From Centroberyx gerrardi (taxonomy: Eukaryota; Chordata; Actinopteri; Beryciformes; Berycidae), in NCBI RefSeq assembly GCF_048128805.1, contig NC_136017.1:14284307-14348306 (forward strand): 64,000 bases of DNA, read 5' to 3'. The notes under the pieces were generated by a model. The model had not been told where the DNA came from. It worked only from the letters and a program-made list of their open reading frames with translations, and did no database searches. Positions within the stretch are counted from its first letter, which is position 1; each line of letters opens with the position of its first letter. A program made the translations under genes and the position numbers. Positions 11,630 to 21,703 of this stretch are shown one piece after another.

Positions 11630-12092
11630 TGTTACAAGTTGGCTCAGGCTTGCAACAAATGAGGGAGACCACACAGAAATCAAAGTAAGGAAGCATTTAT
11701 TTAACTAATAAGAAATAACCATATAAGCAGTGGGATGTGGAGATCAGCAAAGTCAGTAGTGTAATGCATGTCTGCATGAGTGGGACATGATGTGTGAGGT
11801 GTGGAAGTGTTAAATAACCAAAATGAACAGGTCCTCAGTTGGAAGGTGTATCTAGGCAGGTAGAGAGCCAACTGGCCAGGCCTGCCCAGGTGCAAATCAT
11901 CAAACCAGACGGTCCTTCTGACTCCGCCCACTGGCCTTCTGCAAATGGAAACAGACAAAGGGGAACACAGCAAGCAGAGAGAGAGAGGCCGTCACCCCCC
12001 CATAAGAACTGGCCTGGTACATCACAGGATATCAGAAATAGATGGTATTACCTTTTTTTTTTTTTTACCTCAGCTACAACTGCTCTGTCACA
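11630..12092 (-). repeat. Candidate 3' LTR of the Gmr1-like element
   Basis: On the minus strand the segment starts TGTGACAGAGCA right after a G-rich polypurine tract and ends GCCAACTTGTAACA, giving the TGT...ACA termini expected of an LTR of about 463 bp. An AATAAA signal lies about 65 bp before its 3' end (minus strand, near 11,697). No second copy exists in the window, so the boundaries rest on termini and polypurine tract only. Confidence 0.6.
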
Positions 12093-12112
12093 GCCCCCCC
12101 ACCATCTCCCAC
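12093..12112 (-). other. Polypurine tract of the LTR element
   Basis: The minus strand reads GTGGGAGATGGTGGGGGGGC immediately upstream of the LTR start TGTGACAG. Such a purine run primes plus-strand synthesis in LTR elements. Confidence 0.6.
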
Positions 12113-12209
12113 TCAGCAACCTTGGTACCTTAAACAATCAATTTAAGAGATACAAGACAGGAACGAGCCAAAACAGAACAGGAGAGATAAGGAAACCCAA
12201 ACACATTCA

Positions 12210-14972
12210 TTAAGGCAGCGCCCTAGACAGTGCATCTGCCATAACATTTTCAGAATCTTTGAGATGATGAATATCAAGGTGATACGGCTGCAAAAACAAG
12301 CACCACCGCTTCAAGCGTTGATTAGGGTTTTGTAGGGAGTGTAAAAATGTAAGAGGATTATGATCAGTGTAGACCACCAGAGGACTACCAACCCCCACAT
12401 AAACCTCCAAATGCTGTAGCGCCCAAATCAAGGCCAGTGCCTCCTTTTCCACGATGGAATAGTTTAGCTGACAAGAGTTAAACTTGCGTGAAAAGTAACC
12501 GACTGGACCCTCAACTCCAGCTGCATCAGACTGCAACAACACAGCTCCAGCACCGATATTACCGGCATCCACCTTTAACTGGAACAGCTCTCCCATACGA
12601 GGGGCAGGTGCAGAACTAAGGAGAGCTTTAACATCCTCAAAAGCTCTTTGGCAACGTTTGGACCACTCAAACTTAACCTTTGGGCTCACAAGGTCAGTCA
12701 AGGGAGCAACCACGGCAGAAAAATTCACACAAAAACTACAGTAGTAACCCACCATTCCCAGAAACCGCAGGAGTTATGTCAAACTTGCTGACAAATCTCG
12801 CAGAACCAACCTGGTCAACACAGTCCTCCATCCGAGGAAGCGGATACAAGTCTGGCTTAGTGATGGCATTTACTTTGTAGAAGTCAGTGCAAGGTCTAAA
12901 AGTATCATCTGGTTTGCTGACTAGCAAACAATGTGAAGCACAGCTAGAAAATGAATCTTGTTTTCTAACATATATTTGACCTCTGGCTCTAACTGCTTCT
13001 GTTTATCAGGGGATACATGGTAGAACCGCTGCCGTATGGGTTCCGCATCTCCCACCTCAATGTCGTGTTCCACAAGATGTGCGCGTGAGGGAACATCTGA
13101 AAACAGGGAAGGAAAACACAAGATTAGAGTGCGGAGCTCTACAAGTCTAGACTCTGGCAGATGCCCTAACAACATGTCCAATTTATCCAAGGAATTTTTC
13201 AGTTGACCTTTCAACACACATTCATCCGGGGCCTTTAGATCAGCATCTGCTACCACTAGTGACTGAGGGGAGACAAATGCTCCTGTGGGGGCGCCAAAGC
13301 TGCAGGCCTAACATCTCCTCCATTATCTGCAGGACAAGAACGGGAGAAGTAAGGCTTTGATAGATTTATGTGACACAACTGAGTAGATTTCCTCTGATTT
13401 GGAGTAGAGATTTCATAGTTCTGATCAGAGACACGGCGTACCACAGAGTATGGCCCAAAAAACTGAAAAGGTGAACTCACCAAGGGCAAAAGGGCCAGCA
13501 CCTGATCACCCGGGCTAAAAATGTGTGGCTCAACTCGGCAGTCAAACAACTGTTTCATTCTCCTCTGGGAGATCTCCAACTTGGCCTTTGCCATTCTACC
13601 AGCCTCATACAGGCGTCGCCTGAAACCACTGACAGTCTAGCAGGTTGGGTGGAGGTTCGACCACCTTCCAGTCCTCCTGTATAACTGCCAAAGGACCTCG
13701 GATTTTATGTCCAAAGACAAGATCGTTAGGACTAAATCCTGTACTCTCTTGAACCACCTCTCTAGCAGCCAGCATCAGCCAAGGCAAACCCTCTTCCCAA
13801 TCACGGTCCAATTCAGTGCAGTATGCTCGTAACAGAGATTTCAGGGTTTGATGGAATCGTTCTAAAGCACCCTGGCTTTGGGCATGGTAAGCACTAGCTT
13901 GGGCATGCTTAACACGGAGCTGTTCATGATCTGAAATTTGCTCCCTGGTCGCTCTGTATAACCTTAGGTATGCCAAAGATGGAGAATTGAGACAAGGCCT
14001 TCACAACAGATTTCATGGTGATGTTGCGCAGAGGATAAGCAGCAGAGGATAAGCAGCAGGGTACCGTGTCGCTCGGCACATCACTGTCAGCAGGTAAGTG
14101 CTTCCAGGCTTTGACTTGGGCAACGGACCAACACAGTCGATAAGCAGGTATTCAAAGGGTGGGCTAACTGCTGGGATAGGGAACAGGGGAGCTGGTTTAA
14201 TGACCTGATTTGGCTTACCAGTCAGTTGACAAGTATGACATGTCTTGATGTAAGCCGAGATGTCCCTTTTCAACCATGGCCAATAGAAGTAGCGCAACAC
14301 CCGGTTGTATGTCTTATGGACCCCCAAGTGACCTGCAACATCGTCATGGGCAGTCTGCAAAACCATTTCTCTAAGTTTAAACGGCATTCGAAAAATTGCC
14401 TCCCCACCAAAACGTTCCCCTTGTGGAAGCCATTTTCTCACCAACAGTCCCTCCTGTAGGAAATAGCCCTGGGCGGCAGCAGCCATCTCATCAGCAGGAT
14501 GGACCTGTTGGAACAGTTCCTGCAGGGAAGGGTCATCTTTCTGCTCCTGCACCAAGTCACTGCAGGAGAGAGGCAAGGGAGAAGCAGGCAAGGGGTAAAC
14601 AACCTTTTCTACATCCTCTGTATTCCTACCCAGGTCAGTTTGAGCACGGCTGTGGGCACGGGTTACTGCACAGGCTGGAAAGATCTCTGGAAAACTCTGC
14701 TCACTGACACTGGACTCCACTACGGAAGGTGTGGAGGAACCTACAGGAGAGGGAGGTATCTCAGGCCAAACACGGTCACCAGCCAGGTCATTTCCCAAGA
14801 TCACTGCCACTTCTTCAACAGGCAGAGAGGGCCACAACTCCATGGACACCTCATCCTGCAAAAAATCTGAAGACAATACAGCACAGTTGATGCTCCATTG
14901 TTGCTGGCTGCATTCAAGTACACCAACACCATCGTGCACGACAATACGCCATCTGAAATTGATATGGAACAA
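12210..14972 (-). pseudogene. Broken pol: protease tail, integrase, reverse transcriptase fragment, RNase H
   Basis: Segment 14,972-14,013 holds a protease tail (ILGNDLAGD) and an integrase zinc-binding HHCC (GHLGVHKTY ... CHTCQ), then LLIDCVGPLPKSK with the first catalytic Asp. A 14-bp tandem duplication (14,035-14,062) throws it out of frame. Segment 13,976-13,605 continues integrase with the catalytic Glu (GALERFHQ), but the second Asp region looks deleted. A one-base shift separates it from the integrase C-terminus at 13,594-13,256. Reverse transcriptase (13,256-12,736) keeps SKPDDTFRPCTDF and SKFDI, but the YxDD palm section is deleted. RNase H at 12,755-12,210 keeps GAGAVLLQ, EKEALALIWALQ, YTDHNP and ADALSR. 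I describe the breaks only. The element cannot encode a working enzyme set. Confidence 0.88.
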
Positions 14973-14984
14973 AGTTAAAGGGGA

Positions 14985-15960
14985 ATAACACTAGGTGCAA
15001 CACTTGTCACTGCAACACTTAATACTACATTTTTAAATCAAAATACTCACCAAAACTTGATGTAAATCCACTTTTAGGTGGCTTGGCTGTAGTAACTGGT
15101 AATGTATGCTCCCTGTATAACGTGTTCCCCTTCCCCACATCAAAGATACTGACATCATACAGGAAGCACATGATGACTACAGCCAAGTGGATTTATATGA
15201 AATTCTGGTGAGTATTTTGACTTAAAAATGTAAGGTGAGTAAAACTGAAGGTATAACACACAAGTGGGTTGCCTTGAAATAAGTTTTTATTTAGTGTTTG
15301 AGCGAACATTTATTTTTTTCCAATTTAAGACAGTTCTCTGCAGATCTGTTCTGAGCTTGCGAGTACACAGAGCTGCATGATGCAGCTAGAATATCACTGA
15401 TTTTTAGCATTAACGTGTTATTTCTATGCCCTAGGACAGTATGTATTAAAGAACATTCACTACTGTCTCCTATACCCTGAAACCAGAGAGCAGAGTTTGT
15501 CCGGCCCCCATGTGATGTTACCAGTGTACAGCTCCATTGAGAATCAATTAGCAAAGATAGAGGTGACTGTGGTAGTAGCCAGGATGATTTTCTGGGAATA
15601 AGAATACATTTTTTAGTTGATAACCAATAGCAATCATCTAAACTAAAACTCATTTGGGTGTCAAACAAACTGCTGTGTGCGTTCACAAAGTCAGCCTCCC
15701 ATTCATTGTCAATGGAGCAGCTCCAGGCTGTACACTGATATGACAAAACAGATTAGAGATTTATTTTTCTGGTTTGTAGCTTTGGGAAAGTTGTTCATGA
15801 TTACAAATGTAGACTGGAAGGCACTAGACCATAGGAGTAACACATGTGAATCTTTAAATTCACCCCTTCAAGCCCCTTTAATATACAGAGTAAATCTAGA
15901 GCAAGTATGTACTTTAAATCTTATGCTGACAAACCAGCAAACACGACACACCTAAATATT
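14985..15960. repeat. Probable non-autonomous DNA transposon remnants with internal inverted repeats
   Basis: A 9-bp TTAAAGGGG motif near 14,977 is matched in inverse orientation (CCCCTTTAA) near 15,875. Inside, 15,029-15,093 and 15,174-15,231 form an imperfect inverted repeat (ACTCACCA ... TGGTGAGT, GGCTGTAGT ... ACTACAGCC). The minus ORF at 15,291-15,746 has no recognised domain. The family and exact borders are uncertain. Confidence 0.4.
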
Positions 15961-16179
15961 TCCTTGCAGCCCAATTCAGTAACTGCATTACTCTTCATCA
16001 CTCCTTTATTCCTGGCTCTAGTTTACTCATATCTTCTCTTCTATCTCTCAATCTATAGTCTGAACATAATTATTTCCCTCTGTGCACTGTCAACAACACC
16101 ACTTACACAACTCTGCTTATTACCATAGCTGAAACAATTCATTGCATTTTCTCAAAACACTTAAATCATTTTCAAATAC

Positions 16180-16327
16180 CTTATCAGTTTGTGGTTGCCA
16201 TCAATGTGCCATAAGCTGTGCGGTGATGGCACAGAGAACCTCCTGCACCCTCGTGGGTTAAGATGAAGGGTGCGCATCAAAACTCCTTGTGGATCCACAC
16301 GCCGCATGGATTCCTGCACACGCTGTC
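16180..16327 (-). pseudogene. Exon of a fish integrase-core (DDE) domain gene, probably orphaned
   Basis: The minus frame reads GQRVQESMRRVDPQGV, then MRTLHLNPRGCRRFSVP and SLWHIDGNHKLIR. It matches a multicopy fish protein family with a putative integrase core, where the HIDGNHK motif holds the first acidic catalytic residue. Bounds are splice-like: TTATTAG acceptor before 16,327 and GTATTT donor after 16,180. The following exon (expected to continue with WR..IHGG-type sequence) was not found downstream, so this is likely a remnant. Such genes are thought to derive from DNA transposons. Confidence 0.65.
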
Positions 16328-16359
16328 CTAATAATATGCAAAACAACAAAAGAAAAGCA

Positions 16360-16395
16360 TTCCCGATAAAGCATCTCCATCAGCTTTATCGGGAA
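16360..16395. other. Perfect 13-bp hairpin
   Basis: TTCCCGATAAAGC (16,360-16,372) is followed after 10 bases by its exact reverse complement GCTTTATCGGGAA (16,383-16,395). It sits about 33 bp upstream (minus strand) of the integrase exon acceptor. A transposon end or a chance palindrome are both possible. Confidence 0.7.
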
Positions 16396-16619
16396 AGAAC
16401 CAGCGTGGAAGAGCTCCCCCCTCATTTCCCATTAGACCCAACCAACAGATAAGAATGCACTTGTGACATGGTGGTAAGGAAGTGGGAAGCCAACGACACC
16501 ACCTTGGGAATTTCACCCAAGGAGAGAACTCATTAAGCACTAGACTGAACACCTAAAGTAGTAATGCAAAGGTTCATCCACTAAAGGAAGACAGAGACAT
16601 AAAACTGCAATAGACTATT

Positions 16620-17600
16620 ATGAAAGCAGTAAATGGATAGTTTATTACAATAAGGTACAAAATACAGCATCTTCTTTTAGGTTTAGACTACTTCCAGATA
16701 AAATCTACAATTAGTTAAAACTACACCTTGTAATAAAAACACTAGAGTGGGCTAAGGCTAAACGCTGAAGGGAGGTAGACTATACAAAAGGCAGGTGCCC
16801 CAGGGGGTGCAGATACTCACCACACATGATGCGACCACGGCAAAACCAAATGTACAAAGTGCCCAGTGCTCTTACTCCCAGCATGCAGTGGAGGGACCTC
16901 ACCAGGGTGACTAACCCCACCAGGGCGGCACTCAGCTCCACTGTAGCATCCTACTAGAACTCAAGGACACATAGCCCCATAGGGGAGAGTTAAGTATACC
17001 AGTTGGTTTACAGACAAATCAGTTGCAATTTGCAAACAAGAGCAAGCAACACTAGAGTTACTACACTGTCACAGGGCAACACACTCCGAAGCTGAACACA
17101 AACATAAATCAACAGGCAAAACAGCAGCGGTGGCAGGGACCTATGAAAAGACATACCATTAATAAGGTGCCATGCTAACACTACAGTAAACCAAAATATT
17201 ACCTCAGGTGCTCTAAAGCACCCGACTTACCAAGTCTGACTCATCACGGGCTGATTTCAACCAGAGCAGCTGAATGACGCACCAGCCAGCGTTCACTCAG
17301 CTTACAGATTGCCTTCTGCTACCCAAAGCAGGTGTCAGCAATGGCCACCAACAGGAAAGCTACCAGTCTACAAAGGAGAGAGTAGGTTAAGGGAATCGAA
17401 CACAACAAACAAAACATGTTAAGACCTAAGTAGCATGATATTACCTAGCTCCCTACCTACCTCAAGGTGAGGAATTAGACACAGAAAGACCACAGCAGGG
17501 GAAACATGGGCTCAGCAGGCAGAGTCAGGAGTGCATGCCAGCTACCAAACTAGCTCCCTTTTATAAAGCCTGCACTATACTGAAAGATTGGCTAGTGGGA
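16620..17600 (-). ncRNA. Candidate spliced noncoding or LTR-driven transcript
   Basis: The minus strand shows AGCCAATCT (17,585-17,593), then GGCTTTATAAAAGG (17,557-17,570). This is followed by a possible exon ending at GAG|GTAGGTAGG (17,461), an exon bounded by CTTTGTAG and TTG|GTAAGTCGGG (17,231-17,367), an acceptor TTTTCATAG before 17,140, and an AATAAA signal at 16,641-16,646. All frames of the middle exon contain stops, so it is probably noncoding. It might instead be the promoter of the integrase family gene, or an unrecognised LTR. Confidence 0.3.
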
Positions 17601-17649
17601 GGAGTTGGCACTTTACCATACATGGGATCCTACTGGGGATGCAGTCAGG

Positions 17650-18730
17650 AACAGTGTTCCCTCTTATGGCGGTAAGTAGTGTTTAGATCTTTCTAATCTT
17701 CCAAAGGACTGATAGATACACTTTTTCTCAGTTTAAAAGATGGATGCATCTCCTGTAGGTAAGTAATTTACCTTTTTAAAGACTTTCTAAGTTACTTTCT
17801 AAGTTACTTTTTAAAGTCTTTTTAACACCTTTTAGCAAAACCTCTTTTTAATAGTCCATAATGAGATAGAAGTAAGAAATCATCTTTTTAACTCTATTCT
17901 AATTTATCTTAATTTCATTAATGAACTTAATAAAATCAGTCTAGCACAGACACACAACAGGGTCTGTACTGTTTCCAAGGTTCACAAATTCCTGGGCATG
18001 ACGTGACATTTATTTGTGGATAAAGTGAAGAAGGCTGAGCTGCCCAAGCAGGTCGGCCTACCAGCGCACTCTTCAGAAAACAAACGCATTCTTAATCTGT
18101 TGGTTGAGAAAACTCTCCTACAAACATAGCTAACAGTGTCAGTGGCTTATTTCATCCAAGAGGAAGGAGAGGCTCGGGAACATAACTGACAAGCAAGTAA
18201 TTTCTCCACTTTAAAGCACTGACATGAGTCATCCTGTTGAAAAGGTTGAAGAGATGCATACCTGTGTGGCAAGTTGTACATCGTCTCTGGTTTTCCTGAC
18301 GGACAGCGGGACTGTCCAGTCGGTCGAACGGTGTGTGTTCCACATCCTCTTGCATCCTGCAACGTCTCTCGTCAAGACATCCAAAAAAACACTGATGTGC
18401 ATGGCTCCCATTGAAGTGTTTCTTTTCCTTCAGGTCACTGAAGACATCCATCTGAAATTGGGCCCTAATGTTAAAAAGATAAATGTTGTAATCCTTGACT
18501 AAAACTTTTCAATTAAGAATGATTGAAAGGTAAAAATGCTTTAAATTGACAATTACAGTGCCGTGAAAAGGTTAGTGTACTCCTTGAGTTTTTGCACACT
18601 TTGTTGGGCTAAAAAATTTCATTTTCTATGACACTAAAGTATTGTAATAAAAAATTCTACATATTTTTATGAAGTAAAAAAATGACAATATTTGATAAAC
18701 ATTTCATATCTTATGCTGCTCAGATGTTTT
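17650..18730. other. Intergenic sequence, no gene recognised
   Basis: Overlapping ORFs at 18,147-18,502 on both strands have no recognised domain. ACAGTGCCGTGAAAAGGTTA (18,554-18,573) resembles one terminus of a fish Tc1-like element, but no matching second terminus was found. Confidence 0.35.
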
Positions 18731-18737
18731 TTCTTTG

Positions 18738-18905
18738 AAACTTAAGAGCCCAGCTTGGGCTCGCTGGCCTTGCCTGGTGTGATATGGTGACAGACACCAA
18801 GAGGGACTTCACTGTGGAGAGGGTGTGGAGGGATGATGATCTCATCAAAGACATTAAGGCCAAGGTTGATGCCTTCTACTTCAGCACATGCATCAAAGTT
18901 TTCCT
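18738..18905 (+). pseudogene. YqaJ-like exonuclease domain fragment
   Basis: The plus frame reads LGLAGLAWCDMVTDTKRDF, then TVERVWRDDDL and KVDAFYFSTC. This resembles the C-terminal part of YqaJ viral recombinase-type nuclease domains common in transposon-derived fish proteins (pattern: Cys-Asp-hydrophobic, then VER, then FYF). Only about 55 residues are present and no adjoining domain is seen, so it is a fragment. Confidence 0.5.
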
Positions 18906-19234
18906 GGGGGGGAGAAAAAGATGAGACAATGATAAATGAAATAACACTGGGCCTTGTTCATGTCCACTGAGGAAAATGTTAACTGAAAGTTGTAGTTTCA
19001 TGAAAATGTTCAATTCAATTATCAGTTTTCAATCTTTGCAGTTGTTGCTTTAACATGTATGAAATGTATGAAAAGAACCACACAATTCAGATAAATGTTC
19101 AATTCAACATGCTTTTGCTTTGTTGGTGAAGAAAATACAAAACTTAAGGTAAGTATTAGCAAAACCCAAGATACATACAGCACTTGTGTACAACATAGGA
19201 GCCCAGTGTTTGCAGGTTGAAGAAGTGACAAGAG

Positions 19235-19362
19235 TAGGGATGGGACGATATATCGTAGTACAATAGTTTGCGATGTAAAATCATGACTCGACTGAATCGA
19301 ATCGTGAACCCCACATCGTGAATCAAATCGAATCATGAGATTAGCACATCGTCCCATCCCTA
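19235..19362. mobile_element. 128-bp hAT-type MITE
   Basis: The termini TAGGGATGGGACGAT and ATCGTCCCATCCCTA are exact inverted repeats. The element is flanked by a perfect 8-bp duplication GACAAGAG (19,227-19,234 and 19,363-19,370), as expected of hAT transposition. It has no coding capacity. Confidence 0.92.
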
Positions 19363-19653
19363 GACAAGAGCAGGGCATTGCAGTTTGGATGATGAAAATA
19401 AAATGAAGGGGGTCAGTGAGACTGATATTAACATCAAACATAATATTACAAGCAGTACTTAATTTTTGTTATGATCAGGAAATTAAAAGTAGTAAGTAAG
19501 CAACTGCAGTAGTAAACTGGTCAGTAAGTCAAGTAAGATCAAGTAAGACTTACTTTATAAGAGGAGGAGCCAGGGGCTATTGGCTGCTTGCAGGTAGAGC
19601 CTCCTGTTGACAGCTTAAAAAGGAGAGTAGAAGAGACCAGGATGTTGCTGTTG

Positions 19654-20295
19654 GATGAGAAAAACAACAAAGAAAGGTGGGATAGTGAGGTCCATATTAT
19701 ACATAGTAATGCAAGCTGAAGTTTCCTGTTCTATAATCAGGAAGGACAATGGCAAGAAAGTATTAAGAGATAGGACAGCAGTAAGTAAAAGAGTCAAGAG
19801 AAACTTACTGGTGGTTGATGTTGGCTGCTTGAAGGCAAGAGCCTGATGTACTTGGTTGGTTAGACATCACTGGCTGCTTAGAGAGGAGAGTGGAGGAGTC
19901 TGGTGTTACTGGCTGGTGGAGGAGAGGAGAGGAGAGGAGAGGAGAGCCTGGTGTCACTGGCTGGTGGAGGAGAGGAGGGGAGAGGAGAGGAGAGGAGAGG
20001 AGAGCCTGGTGTTACTGGCTGGTGGAGAGGAGAGTGGAGCCTGGTGTTACGATGAGAAAAACAACAAAGAAAGGTGGGATAGTGAGGTCCGTATTATACA
20101 TAGTAATGCAAGCTGAAGATTCCTGTTATCTCTCTCAGGAAGGACAATGGCAAGAAAGTATTAAGAGATAGGACAGCAGTAAGTAAAAGAGTCAAGAGAA
20201 ACTTACTGGTGGTTGATGTTGGCTGCTTGAAGGCAAGAGCCTGATGTACTTGGTTGGTTAGACATCACTGGCTGCTTAGAGAGGAGAGTGGAGGA
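19654..20295. repeat. Two copies of a ~397-bp higher-order unit
   Basis: The block starting GATGAGAAAAACAACAAAGA at 19,654 recurs at 20,051 with few differences and runs about 245 bp in both (19,654-19,900, 20,051-20,295). Each copy leads into GGAGA-type repeats. It forms the left flank of the satellite below. Confidence 0.85.
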
Positions 20296-21585
20296 GCCTG
20301 TTGGTACTGGCTGGTGGAGAGGAGAGCAGAGGAGAGTAAAGCCTGGTGTTACTGGCTGATGGAGAGGAGAGAAAAGCCTGGTGTTACTGGCTGATGGAGA
20401 GTACAGGAGAGGAGAGGAGAGGAGAGGAGAGGAGAGGAGAGTGAAGCCTGGTGTTACTGGCTGGTGGAGAGGAGAGAGAAGCCTGGTGTTACTGGCTGGT
20501 GGCGAGGAGAGAGAAGCCTGGTGGTATTGGCTGATGGAGAGGAGAGGAGAGGAGAGGAGAGGAGAGGAGAGGAGAGCCTGGTGTTACTGGCTGGTGGCGA
20601 GGAGAGAGAAGCCTGGTGGTATTGGCTGATGGAGAGGAGAGGAGAGGAGAGGAGAGGAGAGCCTGGTGTTACTGGCTGGCAGAGAGGAGAGAGAAGCCTG
20701 GTGGTATTGGCTGATGGAGAGGAGAGGAGAGGAGAGGAGAGGAGAGGAGAGGAGAGGAGAGTGAAGCCTGGTGTTACTGGCAGGTGGAGAGGAGAGAGAA
20801 GCCTGGTGGTATTGGCTGATGGAGAGGAGAGGAGAGGAGAGGAGAGGAGAGGAGAGGAGAGGAGAGTGAAGCCTGGTGTTACTGGCTGGTGGAGAGGAGA
20901 GAGAAGCCTGGTGGTATTGGCTGATGGAGAGGAGAGGAGAGGAGAGGAGAGGAGAGGAGAGGAGAGGAGAGGAGAGGAGAGGAGAGCCTGGTGTTACTGG
21001 CTGGTGGAGAGGAGGGGAGAGGAGAGGAGAGGAGAGAAGAGGAGAGGAGAGCCTGGGGTTACTGGCTGGTGGAGAGGAGAGGAGAGGAGAGAGGAGAGGA
21101 GAGGAGAGGAGAGGAGAGGAGAGGAGAGGAGAGGAGAGGAGAGGAGAGGAGAGCCTGGTGTTACTGGCTGGTGGAGAGGAGAGGAGAGGAGAGAGGAGAG
21201 GAGAGGAGAGGAGAGGAGAGGAGAGGAGAGGAGAGGAGAGGAGAGGAGAGGAGAGGAGAGGAGAGCCTGGTGTTTCTGGCTGGTGGAGAGGAGAGGAGAG
21301 GAGAGGAGAGGAGAGGAGAGGAGAGGAGAGCCTGGTGTTTCTGGCTGGTGGAGAGGAGAGGAGAGGAGAGGAGAGAGGAGAGGAGAGGAGAGGAGAGGAG
21401 AGAGGAGAGGAGAGGAGAGGAGAGGGGAGGAGAGGAGAGGAGAGGGGAGGAGAGGAGAGGAGAGGAGAGCCTGGTGTTTCTGGCTGGTGGAGAGGAGAGG
21501 AGAGGAGAGGAGAGGAGAGGAGAGGAGAGGAGAGGAGAGGAGAGGAGAGGAGAGGAGAGCCTGGTGTTGCTGGCTGGTGGAGAGA
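19905..21585. repeat. 1.7-kb GGAGA satellite with a recurrent CCTGGTGTTACTGGCTGGTGG spacer
   Basis: Runs of (GGAGA)n, from a few to about 17 units, alternate with a roughly 22-bp spacer of the form CCTGGTGTTACTGGCTGG and GTGG or GATGG variants. The plus strand is almost pure purine over long runs. A 5-bp unit is open in all frames, so ORFs of up to 397 residues on plus and 339 on minus appear (repeating GEERR or LLSSP). They are artefacts. Confidence 0.95.
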
Positions 21586-21703
21586 AACAAATTGTATCAA
21601 CAAACAATTATACCAAGCCCTCAGAACAGTGTATCACTACTCACTCCGCCTACCTAAAAAACCTATAAATGTCTAAAACCGTACTATTACAGTACCTACC
21701 TAT

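Larger units (their letters stand above)
11630..14972 (-). mobile_element. 5'-truncated Gmr1-like Ty3/gypsy LTR retrotransposon
   Basis: On the minus strand the order is: tail of an aspartic protease, integrase, reverse transcriptase, RNase H, polypurine tract, LTR. Ordinary Ty3/gypsy elements have integrase last. Integrase before reverse transcriptase with gypsy-type domains is the hallmark of the Gmr1-like group, named after an Atlantic cod element. Only the 3' LTR candidate (11,630-12,092) is present. There is no second LTR, no gag and no protease active site, so the 5' part is missing. Internal frameshifts and a large reverse transcriptase deletion make it inert. Confidence 0.82.

Noticed and set aside
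15291-15746. 151-residue minus ORF
   Set aside because: No recognised domain. It lies inside a probable DNA transposon remnant and has no splice or promoter context.
18554-18720. Complete Tc1-like MITE
   Set aside because: Only one TIR-like end (ACAGTGCCGTGAAAAGG) was found. No inverted partner or TA border was seen nearby.
20464-21657. 397-residue plus ORF and 339-residue minus ORF in the GGAGA array
   Set aside because: A 5-bp stop-free unit is open in every frame. The translations are pure repeats (GEERR, LLSSP) with no gene structure.
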